Source of the DNA: Psychrobacillus sp044762855
Lineage (GTDB): Bacteria; Bacillota; Bacilli; Bacillales_A; Planococcaceae
DNA length: 64,000 bases
Reading direction: 5' to 3'
NCBI RefSeq assembly: GCF_044762855.1
Contig: NZ_JBIWFB010000004.1
Coordinates: forward strand, 62,001-126,000
Part shown: piece by piece, positions 18,605-26,638 of the stretch
How positions within the stretch are numbered: position 1 is the first letter of the stretch
How the letters are laid out: every line of letters starts with the position of its first letter
Notes under the pieces: model-generated
Seen by the model: the letters and a program-made list of their open reading frames with translations, nothing else
The model's database searches: none
What the model was told of the DNA's origin: nothing
Made by a program: the position numbers and the translations under genes

Positions 18605-18641
18605 AACCAAGCCACCTTTCAGACGACTGGTGGTTTTTTTT
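18605..18641 (+). terminator. Terminator of the YqhV-like gene
   Basis: A CCACC/GGTGG stem flanked by A-rich and T-rich runs (T8) lies 25 bases after the stop codon. Confidence 0.6.
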
Positions 18642-18666
18642 ATTGTATAAACTTCATAAATTTTCT

Positions 18667-18715
18667 TTGACAACTATATCGACGGCTGATATATTTAGTG
18701 TATCGGAAGGCGATA
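18667..18715 (+). promoter_or_regulatory. padR promoter with two inverted repeats
   Basis: TTGACA (18667-18672), 17 bases, TATATT (18690-18695). TATATC-N7-GATATA (18675-18693) lies across the spacer and -10 region, and TATCG-N5-CGATA (18701-18715) sits over the start of transcription. Both are plausible PadR dimer sites, consistent with autorepression. Confidence 0.65.
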
Positions 18716-18742
18716 TATCATCAGACGATAGGAGGTACATGC

Positions 18743-19063
18743 ATGGGACAGGAACATCTACCTTTAACAGAGGGTGTGTATTATATTCTTTTATCACTTT
18801 ATGAACCACGTCATGGCTATGGAATTATGCAGTTGACAGAGGAACTAAGTAAAGGACGCGTTCAACTTGGAGCAGGAACCATATACGGGGCGATCAAAAC
18901 ATTAGTAGGGCGGAAATGGATTGTTGCGTTAGACGATGACGGACGTAAAAAGGAATATATTATTACAGATTTAGGGAAAACAATGGTGGAATATGAGATG
19001 AAGCGATTATATGAGTTATATGAAAATGGTTTACAGCTAACGAAAGGGGAGAAACTTTTATGA
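18743..19063 (+). CDS. PadR family transcriptional regulator
   Basis: 106 residues from the ATG preceded by GGAGGT; the frame is open upstream but unsupported. The winged helix has YYILLSLYEPRHGYGIMQLTEEL and the GAGTIYGAIKTLVGRKWI segment that is diagnostic of PadR (usually TLYxxLKRLExxGxI). The protein is short, with only a brief C-terminal helix. It shares four bases (ATGA) with the DUF2812 gene, the arrangement seen in many Bacillales PadR/DUF2812 pairs, where PadR represses its own operon. Confidence 0.9.
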   Translation: MGQEHLPLTEGVYYILLSLYEPRHGYGIMQLTEELSKGRVQLGAGTIYGAIKTLVGRKWIVALDDDGRKKEYIITDLGKTMVEYEMKRLYELYENGLQLTKGEKLL

Positions 19064-19581
19064 AAAAAGTTAAAAATCGCTTGTACCTAGACTATGAAAA
19101 AGAAGAACAGTGGATAAATGACATGGTACAAGAAGGTTGGCATTTAAAAAAGTTTATGTTTTTTCGTTTTACCTTTGAAAAAGGCGAGCAAGGTTCTTAT
19201 ATTTATAGAAATGAATTTCTCGGTGGACGGACTGTGGAGGAAGAAAATAATTATATAGAGTTTTTAAAAGAGAGTGACATCGAAGTTGTGTATAAATTTG
19301 GTGGCTGGGCATATTTTCGTAGAAAAGCATCAAAGGGACCTTTTGAGATTTATACGGATACTAGTTCCAAGGTGTCCTACTTTAATCGAATACTATCTGT
19401 TTTCATAGCTCTTTTTCTTGTCAACCTAATGTTTGGGATAATCAACTTAGCAATCTCTCAAGCAGCTCCATACTTAAGTGTAGTCAGTTTTATTGCTGCG
19501 ATTGTTATATTGATTCCAATAGTAATAATACTTAGACGTAAAAAAGCATTGCAGGAGCAACAAAACTTATTTGAGCAATAA
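19060..19581 (+). CDS. DUF2812 membrane protein
   Basis: 173 residues. The soluble N-terminal part (EEQWINDMVQEGWHLKKF, GSYIYRNEF, VVYKFGGWAYFRRKA) is the DUF2812 domain; two membrane helices lie at about residues 109-130 and 136-158, followed by a basic tail. Function is unknown; the domain is usually co-encoded with PadR, as here. It probably acts at the membrane, either as a sensor controlling PadR or as a stress protein. The terminator lies just after it. Confidence 0.85.
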   Translation: MKKVKNRLYLDYEKEEQWINDMVQEGWHLKKFMFFRFTFEKGEQGSYIYRNEFLGGRTVEEENNYIEFLKESDIEVVYKFGGWAYFRRKASKGPFEIYTDTSSKVSYFNRILSVFIALFLVNLMFGIINLAISQAAPYLSVVSFIAAIVILIPIVIILRRKKALQEQQNLFEQ

Positions 19582-19590
19582 ATGGATAAA

Positions 19591-19640
19591 AAGGAATCGA
19601 GAAATTCGTGAACTAGGGAGGCTTCTTGATTCCTTTTATT
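19591..19640 (+). terminator. Terminator of the padR operon
   Basis: A 13-bp stem (19591-19603 with 19623-19635, one G-T pair) is followed by TTATTATG. Confidence 0.7.
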
Positions 19641-19664
19641 ATGTGTTCTACAGAGTAAATTAAT

Positions 19665-19698
19665 ATAAAAAACGAACTGCCCATTTCGGAAGTTCGTT
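19665..19698 (-). terminator. Terminator after the fic locus
   Basis: AACGAACT/AGTTCGTT with a T-rich run on the minus strand, six bases beyond the end of the restored fic reading frame. Confidence 0.65.
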
Positions 19699-19703
19699 AA
19701 TAA

Positions 19704-20252
19704 TTAATCTAAACGTGTTAAAGTATTTAAAAGTAGCTTTTGAAGTAAGTCTACGCTCGTCACTGAACGAATCATAGCTTGCATGTATTCAGTGCGATCT
19801 AAGTTTTCGTATATTCTTGTAGAAAAATACGAGTTGTGCGGCCATTCCCTTCACGAAATGGATGCAACATGTTTAACTCAGATTTAAAATAAGCCAATCT
19901 TTTGGCTGCAAGTTCCAAGGAGTCCCAGTTAGCTTCATTTTCTAATTGATTGAATAGGTCGGAAGTGTATAGATTCAAAAATTGCACTTGGCAAAATCGA
20001 GTAGCACCCTTCATTAATTGTACCTTTCGAAATTGACCTGCAAAAGGATATATGTCCTGAAAAAGGTGATAGTGAAGTTCGACAAAATCCTCTTTTGAAA
20101 AGGCGGCTATTTTGTAAGCACCTTGTTCAATTTGAGGCACGAATGGAAAAAGTAAAAGCTTCTGCATGTTCAAGCTCATCGAAATCGCTTATATCTAAAA
20201 GATTTATTTTTAATAAATATTTGTCGTTGTCAAAGTCATCGTACTTTGCCAT
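19704..20252 (-). pseudogene. fic-like AMP transferase gene with two frame shifts
   Basis: The middle frame encodes a recognisable Fic domain: LHYHLFQDIYPFAGQFR, then the active-site motif HPFREGNGRTTRIF (HxFxEGNGRxxR) with its catalytic histidine. The N-terminal part (from the ATG at 20252: ELEHAEAFTFSIRA) lies in another frame and runs into TGA near 20130. After EYTK the frame is closed by TAG, and the expected tail (LDRTEYMQAMIRSV) continues to 19704 in the same frame as the N-terminus. So there is one shift near 20130-20140 and an opposite one in an A-run near 19804, perhaps with a small deletion. Fic proteins transfer AMP to target proteins. It is probably inactive, unless the shifts are sequencing errors. 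Confidence 0.75.
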
Positions 20253-20412
20253 CTGCCAAAGCTTCCTTGATTAAGGTTGATGTCACGTTCTTACCGGAAT
20301 TGACGATTTCAAGAACATTTAACTGAAGAGAGTGGCTTAAGTACAGATTTTCAAGCTGCATATTTCTTAATACACGGTCAAACTCAGGAGAATTCAATTG
20401 AATTTGCTTCAT
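20236..20412 (-). CDS. Small antitoxin-like protein upstream of fic
   Basis: 58 residues behind an AGGAG site, overlapping the start of the fic frame by 17 bases. The composition is mostly helical (SPEFDRVLRNMQLENLYLS, then VLEIVNSGKNVTSTLIKEAL). Fic proteins of the VbhT type are held inactive by a small partner carrying an (S/T)xxxE(G/N) helix. Here TLIKEA is only a near match, so the antitoxin role is inferred mainly from size, order and overlap. The frame is intact although its partner is broken. Confidence 0.6.
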   Translation of the reverse strand: MKQIQLNSPEFDRVLRNMQLENLYLSHSLQLNVLEIVNSGKNVTSTLIKEALADGKVR

Positions 20413-20549
20413 GGAAACGACTCCTCTCTATACTACTAATTATAAGCCGAACAGCAGGTTTTTTCCACTCCATCCAACTGGGGTTTTATTCTAAAAAAGT
20501 ATCAAGAATGTCCCTCGCAATTTAAATTACAGCATTTTCTTTCATCTTC

Positions 20550-21329
20550 CTAATTATGCTCAACTAATTCTTTCAGGTAGTCCCCAGCTTTTTCCATTCT
20601 AGATCCATACCAGAACATTTCACCTTCTACTAAGATGATTTTGGTGTTTGGCAAAAAGGCTTGAAACTCTGCTATATGTTTTTCTTGATAAGGAAATGGT
20701 TCGGAAGCAAGTAAAAGAACATCAAGGTTTGCAGCTGCTAACTCTTCTTTGGTGACAGCAGGGTATCTTGACCCTTCATTTGCAAAAGGATTATGCAAAC
20801 CAAGCGTATGTAGAACATCATTAATATAAGTAGTTCCGCCGACGACCATATATGGTTTTCGCCAAATTACGTAAGCAGCGTTTTTCACTTGTTTACGTGC
20901 AGAAGGGAATACAACTTTACAAGAGTCAACGAGCAAATTCGCTTCGGACTCTTTATCTGTTAGTGTGCCAAGTGTCTTTATAAATCGATAAGAATCTTGG
21001 ATTGACTGAACTTCTAGGACAAACACGGGTGCAATTCTTTCAAGAGCTTGTACTATTTCTAATGTGTTTTCTTCTTTCTCAGCTAAGATGAGATCGGGCT
21101 GCAATGCTTGTATTTTATCTATGTTTACTTCTTTTGTTCCCCCTACAATCGGTACGTTTTCGACAATTCCTTCTGGAAAAATACAAAATTTAGTGCGACC
21201 AACTATTTCATGCTCCAGACCAAGCGCAAAGAGCGTTTCTGTAATGGCTGGGCAGATTGTGATGATGCGTTTTGGCGGAATGGAGATGTTTACTTGCCTT
21301 CCAGTGTGGTCTGTTAGTATTTGTGTCAT
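20550..21329 (-). CDS. Cytosolic cobalamin/metal-binding protein, BtuF/periplasmic-binding-like
   Basis: 259 residues resembling the helical-backbone metal receptor family (PF01497): an N-terminal PPKRIITICPAITETLFALG, then DKIQALQPDLILAEKEEN, and a second lobe ending in GEMFWYGSRM. Family members are normally lipoproteins of iron-siderophore or B12 ABC systems, but this one starts directly with the domain and has no signal peptide or lipobox. No permease or ATPase is adjacent. It should therefore bind a tetrapyrrole, cobalamin or siderophore in the cytoplasm. AGGAGG precedes the ATG. The family is confident, the role is not. Confidence 0.8.
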   Translation of the reverse strand: MTQILTDHTGRQVNISIPPKRIITICPAITETLFALGLEHEIVGRTKFCIFPEGIVENVPIVGGTKEVNIDKIQALQPDLILAEKEENTLEIVQALERIAPVFVLEVQSIQDSYRFIKTLGTLTDKESEANLLVDSCKVVFPSARKQVKNAAYVIWRKPYMVVGGTTYINDVLHTLGLHNPFANEGSRYPAVTKEELAAANLDVLLLASEPFPYQEKHIAEFQAFLPNTKIILVEGEMFWYGSRMEKAGDYLKELVEHN

Positions 21330-21495
21330 TGAATTTCCTCCTAAACAATCTATACAAAGCTTCTAAGTAATCATTCGATGTTAGAGGAGTGTTCTCCTGT
21401 TTCTAAGCGAGATTACCCACATTTAATTAATAAGGAGTGTGGACAAATCAGAGTTCGTGAGATAAATATAATTGAAGATAGGATTACAAAAGGAG

Positions 21496-21537
21496 GGCAA
21501 TCATACAAGTAGCAGATTTGTTACTTGTGTGATTGCC
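21496..21537 (-). terminator. Terminator of the XRE-cupin gene
   Basis: A 16-bp stem (21496-21511 with 21522-21537, one mismatch or G-T pair) lies just beyond the minus-strand stop codon. The rest of 21330-21495 shows only the upstream region of the BtuF-like gene. Confidence 0.75.
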
Positions 21538-21541
21538 AATG

Positions 21542-22096
21542 TTAGGCTGGATAATATAGGATCATACTTAAGCGGGTTAAGGTTTCTCCTGAATTATGAT
21601 AAGTATGGGGTCTGTCGGCTTTGAATCGGATTGAATCACCATTTCTAACTGTGTATTCATTGTTATTTACGCGTACAGTTAGTTCTCCTTCAAAAACAGT
21701 TATGAGCTCTTCAGTCCCTTCTAGGTGTGCTTCCGCACTTAAGAATCCACCTTTTTCGATTTCCACAGAATAAACTTCAAAGCGTCTATTATCCTCAAAA
21801 GGAAAGTTAGGATAGACACGGTATTTTCCATGATCTTCAGATAAGATCTGTAGATCATTTCGTAAAATAACCTTTGTATCTGTTTGTGGTGTATTTATAA
21901 GGGAGGAAAAAGAAATCTTTAACCCATTTGCTATTTTCCAAATAGTTGTTATCGTTGGCGTCGATTCTCCTCTTTCAATTTGACCAATCATCGTTTTACT
22001 CACTCCAGTTAACTCTGCAACTTTTTCGAGGCTTAGTTTCTTATCTTCTCTTAAAGCCTTCAAATTTTTTGCTAATATAAGATGTATTTCTTCCAT
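21542..22096 (-). CDS. XRE-family regulator with C-terminal cupin domain
   Basis: 184 residues. Residues 8-62 form a Cro/C1 helix-turn-helix (LSLEKVAELTGVSKTMIGQIERGESTPTI), and about 105-180 form a cupin barrel (SAEAHLEGTEELITVFEGELTV, IRFKADRPHTYHNSG) that probably binds a small ligand. This architecture is common for regulators of amino-acid and polyamine export or catabolism. It is divergent from a LysE-family exporter 114 bases away, its probable target. AAAGGAGTG precedes the ATG. Confidence 0.9.
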   Translation of the reverse strand: MEEIHLILAKNLKALREDKKLSLEKVAELTGVSKTMIGQIERGESTPTITTIWKIANGLKISFSSLINTPQTDTKVILRNDLQILSEDHGKYRVYPNFPFEDNRRFEVYSVEIEKGGFLSAEAHLEGTEELITVFEGELTVRVNNNEYTVRNGDSIRFKADRPHTYHNSGETLTRLSMILYYPA

Positions 22097-22210
22097 AAAA
22101 ACACTCCTTTTCTCATTGCACTATATAACGTATATAATGTACAATAAAGCGTAAATCGTTATACTGACCATATAGGACATTATAACATGCGAAAGAGAAG
22201 GGGTCCTTTT

Positions 22211-22795
22211 ATGCCGTTATTTTCACTGCTTTTATATGCATTTGTTTCTAGTTTTACCCCAGGTCCAAATAATATTATGGCCATGTTATTTGCGAACAAA
22301 TATGGTTTCAAGAAAACATTTAAGTTTTGTTTAGGTGTAGGCGTAGGTTTTTTGATTATATTGATCTTAAGTGCATATTTTAATTTACTGCTTCATAATT
22401 TTCTTCCTAAAATAGAATTTATAATGAAGCTCATAGGTGCTGCTTATATGCTTTATCTTGCTATTAAAATTGTTAATAGTAAAAATAGTGGTAATGACAA
22501 TGATGGAGGTAATAATAATAGTTTTTTTGTAGGAGTGGTATTACAATTTATAAATCCCAAGGCAATCTTATATGGTATAACCGCCATGTCAACTTTTGTT
22601 CTTCCGTATAATAATACCCATCTCAGCTTACTTTTTTATTCATTGCTTCTAGCTTCTATAGCCATCATGTCAACTAGTAGCTGGAGTATGTTTGGTTCCA
22701 TTTTTAAAGAGTTTATATCGAAGTATAGAAATCAGTTCAATCTAGTAATGGCTTTGCTATTAGTTTATAGTGCTATTACTATTCTTATAGGATAA
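22211..22795 (+). CDS. LysE family amino-acid exporter
   Basis: 194 residues from the ATG at 22211 with GAAGGGG upstream. The start of TM1 carries FTPGPNN, the hallmark of the LysE/RhtB family, and about five or six hydrophobic segments follow. VVLQFINPKAILYGI is the second conserved motif. It exports amino acids or derivatives. A low-complexity SKNSGNDNDGGNNNS stretch (residues 93-107) forms the cytoplasmic loop. The divergent XRE-cupin gene probably controls it. Confidence 0.9.
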   Translation: MPLFSLLLYAFVSSFTPGPNNIMAMLFANKYGFKKTFKFCLGVGVGFLIILILSAYFNLLLHNFLPKIEFIMKLIGAAYMLYLAIKIVNSKNSGNDNDGGNNNSFFVGVVLQFINPKAILYGITAMSTFVLPYNNTHLSLLFYSLLLASIAIMSTSSWSMFGSIFKEFISKYRNQFNLVMALLLVYSAITILIG

Positions 22796-22798
22796 ATC

Positions 22799-22829
22799 AG
22801 TCATCTTTATAAAAAAGATGGCTTTTTTG
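22799..22829 (+). terminator. Terminator of the lysE-like gene
   Basis: AGTCATCTTT/AAAGATGGCT stem followed by TTTTTTG, four bases after the stop codon. Confidence 0.8.
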
Positions 22830-22917
22830 TGCTTGAGGAAATCATAAAATTCTACGCATGTGGATAACTATTTAAATTTAACATAAGTAAGTTAGAACAT
22901 TTTTTAATGAAACGACG

Positions 22918-23570
22918 TATAGGGGGAATGCGTCGTAGTGAGTTTTATTAGGTGACCGCCGTGATTTTCGCTGCAGGACGGACGCTTTCCGTGGGGTGAG
23001 TGATGTGCCTTCACCGCCGCTTAGGCGTACGTTGTGAAGTCTCATCTTACTCAGGCAGAGGAACAAAGGCTAAGAACACCACATCGTGTGGCAACACCTT
23101 TGTGACCAACCTCCTGTTGGCCTCCTTCGGAGTCGCCGACCTGCAGTGAAAATCAATGGAAAACACTAATTTATCAGTGTCCGGAATTAACAATAAGTGG
23201 TTGAACGAGATAATATACACTGCGAACACGACAAACTCATTGAGCAGATGCTGGCTAGGCGAGTTCGGCGGGCTTTTTGTCATATTATTCCTATAAAATC
23301 CCTAAGTTATGTTCGTATCAATACAAGTTAACTTGCTGTTGTAAGAAACTAGTTGCTCTCATCCGCAATTTAGTTGCTTTCATGCCGATGTTAGTCGCTT
23401 TCGTAATGAAACTAGTTGCTTTCAATAGCTTTTTGATTGCCCATAACCATTCTTTGGAATTTTGCTCGAAGGTGTAAGACCCTGCAAGAGAGTTAGCGGC
23501 GTAGCGGCTCGTCACAACTTGCCTAGCACCCTCCTAATGGAACTTGTTAGGACGAATTATCCCTACTATA
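22918..23570. repeat. Composite intergenic repeat, copy B
   Basis: The same element as at 17342 and 63210. The left end TATAGGGGGAATGCGTC and the right end (inverted TAGTAGGGATAATTCGTC) are imperfect terminal repeats. The core stem pairs 22963-22981 with 23136-23154; relative to the other copies one A-T pair is switched to T-A on both arms. A 75-base module (about 23050-23125) replaces part of the core loop and matches, in reverse, the right end of copy A. The 21-base-period array has five units at 23350-23450. Short open frames inside have no ribosome sites and run through the array, so I call none. A TTATCCACA-type sequence lies about 55 bases left of the element. Confidence 0.8.
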
Positions 23571-23789
23571 AGAGATATCCGATGGATCAATTATTTCCAT
23601 TTCCCATATTGAGGCAGAAAGAGGGAATTAGTTCACTTATGCAAGAAGAAAAACAGTCATTTATAGCAGAAACAAGGAGAGAGAAAATAAACTTACCTTA
23701 CATTATGAATTGACCTAATGATATCACTAATTTATAATACCTAGTAAACAAGTTAGAATAGTAAAAATTAAAAAAGGGAGCAGGATAAT

Positions 23790-24587
23790 ATGACTCAATC
23801 GATTTCAATTCTTTTTGATAATGTATGTCTTTCTGGAGTACTTCATCTCCCTCGTGAAACTCAAAACGAAAAAGTTCCAATTATTGTTCTTTTACATGGG
23901 TTTGTGGGGAGCAAGGTAGGAGAGCATCGACTATTTGTGAAAGCTGCCCGGAAATTTACAGAAGAAGGCTATGCTGTTTTTCGTTTTGATTTTAGTGGTT
24001 GTGGAGAAAGTGATGGAGATTATGCTGACGTCACAGTTACAAAGCAATTGTGTGAGGTTCAAGCAGTACTGGATTATGTATCGAAGCTAAAAGAAGTAGA
24101 TACTAATAATATCATTTTGATCGGTCATAGTTTAGGAGGAGCGGTTGCATCTTTAACGGCATCTGTAGATAAGCGAATCCGTAAAACGATTTTGTGGTCG
24201 CCGGTTGCTAAACCGTATGAAGACATTGCGGCTATTGTGGGAGATACAGCTTTACAAACTGCTGAGGAGCTAGGTGTCTTTGATTATCACGGTTTTTATG
24301 TAAGTCAGCAGTTTTTAGAGGATTTAAAAAATCATTGCCCACTCGAAGCCGTTCATTCTTATGAAGGGCAACTACTCGTCATTCATGCAGCGAAAGATGA
24401 AGATGTTCCAAAAGAGAATGCTGTTTACTATTCGGAATCTTTGAAACGCGGCAGTACAATCAATATCCGTTATATTAAAGATGCTAATCATACATTTGCG
24501 AGTTATTCTTTCGAAGAGCAATTGTTTGAAGAAACATTAGTGTGGCTAGAGAAAAGCGAAGTGAATGCTAATAAAATAGCATTATAA
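23790..24587 (+). CDS. Alpha/beta hydrolase (S33/esterase-like)
   Basis: 265 residues. LLHGFVGSKVGEHRL supplies the oxyanion hole, GHSLGG the nucleophile (S114), HAAKDEDVP the probable acid, and NHTFASY the histidine. FDFSGCGESDGDY is typical of the serine aminopeptidase/monoglyceride-lipase-like branch. Cytoplasmic, no signal peptide. AAAAGGGAG precedes the ATG. It is a single-gene unit downstream of repeat copy B. It may be a carboxylesterase or cinnamoyl esterase; the substrate is unknown. Confidence 0.85.
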   Translation: MTQSISILFDNVCLSGVLHLPRETQNEKVPIIVLLHGFVGSKVGEHRLFVKAARKFTEEGYAVFRFDFSGCGESDGDYADVTVTKQLCEVQAVLDYVSKLKEVDTNNIILIGHSLGGAVASLTASVDKRIRKTILWSPVAKPYEDIAAIVGDTALQTAEELGVFDYHGFYVSQQFLEDLKNHCPLEAVHSYEGQLLVIHAAKDEDVPKENAVYYSESLKRGSTINIRYIKDANHTFASYSFEEQLFEETLVWLEKSEVNANKIAL

Positions 24588-24674
24588 ATAGTTTTTAATA
24601 CAGGCACTAACTTTATTGAGCATTAAAATAGATTTCTAATTATAGTATGTGCTAGAATAAAAAACGTTATGTAA

Positions 24675-24689
24675 GTTACTAAAGGTAAC
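24675..24689. promoter_or_regulatory. Candidate operator upstream of azoR
   Basis: GTTAC-TAAAG-GTAAC is a perfect 5-bp inverted repeat 35 bases before the azoreductase start. Quinone/azo-responsive repressors of the YodB/HxlR or MarR type bind comparable palindromes in Bacillus; the assignment is inference only. Confidence 0.35.
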
Positions 24690-24723
24690 CGTAGCGAGAA
24701 ATAGCTTTGGAGGAAAGAAATCA

Positions 24724-25368
24724 ATGAATATTTTAGTAGTAAAAGCAAATAACCGTCCAGCGACGGAAGCAATATCAAGTAAAATGTATGAAACATTTAT
24801 GGAAACTGTTAAAGACGCAAAAGATTTAAATGTAACAACTTTTGACGTGTTTGCAGAAGATATGCCTTATTTTGGGCAAGATTTGTTTAATGCATTTGGC
24901 AAAACACAAAATGGGGAAGAGTTAACAGATTTAGAGCAACGCTTACTTGCTGCTAAGCAAAAAGCAATGGATGCTTTATCTGCAGCAGACGTAGTTGTTT
25001 TTGCATTCCCATTATGGAACTTAACAATTCCAGCAAAATTACAAACATTTGTAGATTATACGTATCAAGCAGGATACGCATTTAAATACAGCCCAGAAGG
25101 TCAGTTAATCAGCTTAATGACGGAGAAAAAAGCAATTCTATTAAGTGCACGTGGAGGAATCTACTCTACACCTGAGTCAGCACCAATGGAGATGGCAGCT
25201 ACTTATATGCGCAATGTATTTGGTGGCGTATTCGGTATGTCTGTAGAAGAAGTAATTATCGAAGGTCACAATGCAATGCCAGATAAAGCAGAACAAATTA
25301 TTGCAGAAGGTCTTGAAAAAGTAACTGCGGTTGCAAAATCATTATCTGCAGAAACTGTTAACGCTTAA
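24724..25368 (+). CDS. azoR: FMN-dependent NADH-azoreductase
   Basis: 214 residues, the usual AzoR length, with flavodoxin-like fold. Motifs are FAFPLWNLTIPAKLQTFVDY (FMN phosphate and isoalloxazine contact region, about residues 99-118) and LLSARGGIYS. It reduces azo dyes and quinones by two-electron transfer from NADH and protects against quinone stress. GGAGGAAAG precedes the ATG, and a perfect hairpin follows the gene. A short decayed copy of this gene is found at 29235-29331, so the genome once carried a second one. Confidence 0.95.
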   Translation: MNILVVKANNRPATEAISSKMYETFMETVKDAKDLNVTTFDVFAEDMPYFGQDLFNAFGKTQNGEELTDLEQRLLAAKQKAMDALSAADVVVFAFPLWNLTIPAKLQTFVDYTYQAGYAFKYSPEGQLISLMTEKKAILLSARGGIYSTPESAPMEMAATYMRNVFGGVFGMSVEEVIIEGHNAMPDKAEQIIAEGLEKVTAVAKSLSAETVNA

Positions 25369-25383
25369 TACAGCTAAAAAAAT

Positions 25384-25423
25384 CAAGAAGCCCATATTCT
25401 ACATGTAGAATATGGGCTTCTTG
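25384..25423. terminator. Bidirectional terminator between azoR and the EamA pseudogene
   Basis: A perfect 19-bp inverted repeat with minimal loop between convergent genes. Confidence 0.85.
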
Positions 25424-25441
25424 TACTTTAGAAAACTCACT

Positions 25442-26329
25442 TTATGAATGAGGTTTTTTAATAGCTTTCTTATAATTGACAAGATAAATGCTTAATACGA
25501 TTAAGATTAACCCAACAAGCAATGTCCAAGTGAAAGGTTCATTCATAAAAATCGTACCAGTTAGTACTGCAATAAGTGGTACTAGGAAAGTGAAAGATGC
25601 TACTTTACTAGATTCGCCTGAATTCATTAGTTTAAAGTAGAGCACAAAGGAGATTGGTATTCCTAGTGTAGCCCCATATGCTAATCCGATTACATATTGT
25701 CCGTTCCATATGATATCTGTCCAGTTTTCAGATCCGCTTCCAATAACTAAAAGTACAAACCCACCAATCATGAACTGTAAGGCAACCATCCACATGGAGT
25801 CTATGTTTCCATTTTCTTTTTTCACATAAACTGTCCCAAGTGCCCAACTTACTGCTGCTGATAAGGCCAACACCACACCGATAATAGATACTTTACCGGT
25901 TAATCCATCGGCGCTAACAGCAATGATACCAATAAAGCCCACAATTAATCCGATGATCTTTAGTCTTGTCATACTCTCGCCTAGCCATAGCCAAGCAAAA
26001 AGTCCGATAAGTACTGGTTGGAAATAAACAAGAACTGAAAATAATCCTCCTGGCAAATAGTTTAATCCCACTGTTTGAATTCCAAAAAAGAGAACAGCAT
26101 TTAATAGGGCGGATATACAATATCTTGTCCAGTTTTACCGCCACTTTATTTTTCTCCAAGTAGGCAAGATGAAAATAGCTAATAATAGTCCTCCCAAAAA
26201 TGAACGCAAACCAGCAAAAAGAATCGGGGGAGTATATTCTAGAGTCATTTTGTAGATAGACCAGGAAATTCCCCAAATGAGAACTAAAAAAGCAATTGCT
26301 AAAGATGATTTAAAAGAAAACTTGCGCAA
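25442..26329 (-). pseudogene. EamA/DMT-family transporter interrupted by one in-frame stop
   Basis: The reading frame from 26329 to 25442 (296 codons) encodes a complete ten-helix EamA-type drug/metabolite transporter, with IWGISWSIYK at the start and NYLPGGLFSVLVYFQPVL in the middle. A single TAA at 26135-26137 splits it after KIKWR. The same frame continues immediately as NWTRYCISALLNAVLFFGIQ, so there is no frame shift. All other family features are intact, so the mutation is recent, a sequencing error, or suppressed. Downstream re-initiation at a GTG (26071) would give only half a transporter. Closest relatives are YcxC/YdcZ-type permeases of unknown substrate. Confidence 0.85.
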
Positions 26330-26460
26330 ATTAGAGAACCTCCTTCAAATGGCATCATATCTTCAATGTTTTCCATAAATAACTATACGCCTAAATTTTT
26401 GAAATTTCTATTGTATTGTAAAATATTACCGCTGAATGTTGTTCTGTTTATGTTCAATTG

Positions 26461-26500
26461 AAAAGCCAATGATTTCAAGAAGAAATCATTGGCTTTTCGT
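26461..26500. terminator. Hairpin terminator
   Basis: A 16-bp perfect stem (26461-26476 with 26482-26497) with a 5-base loop. The surrounding 26340-26638 has no confident gene; a 31-codon open stretch without a start codon lies at 26519-26614 on the minus strand. Confidence 0.75.
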
Positions 26501-26638
26501 AGTTTTTATTGTTGAAAATTATACAAAAGGATTGTAAAACCGACCATTGTTAATAAACATAAACACAATCATTAGAGAAAATAAAAGTAGAGTAATACCA
26601 ATTGCAATATAATCTCAGGTTATAAATATTAGAGACAA

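Noticed and set aside
22860..22870. DnaA-box-like TTATCCACA beside repeat copy B
   Set aside because: A single box, only weakly kept near the other copies; no cluster, AT-rich unwinding region or dnaA/dnaN genes, so no origin.
23350..23450. Possible CRISPR array
   Set aside because: The units are 21 bases apart with no unique spacers of fixed length, no leader and no cas genes; the same array recurs inside the composite repeat.
23277..23713. Two short open frames in repeat copy B (hydrophobic LVAF repeats and a following 83-codon frame)
   Set aside because: They arise from the 21-base periodicity, lack ribosome sites and are not conserved in copies A and C.
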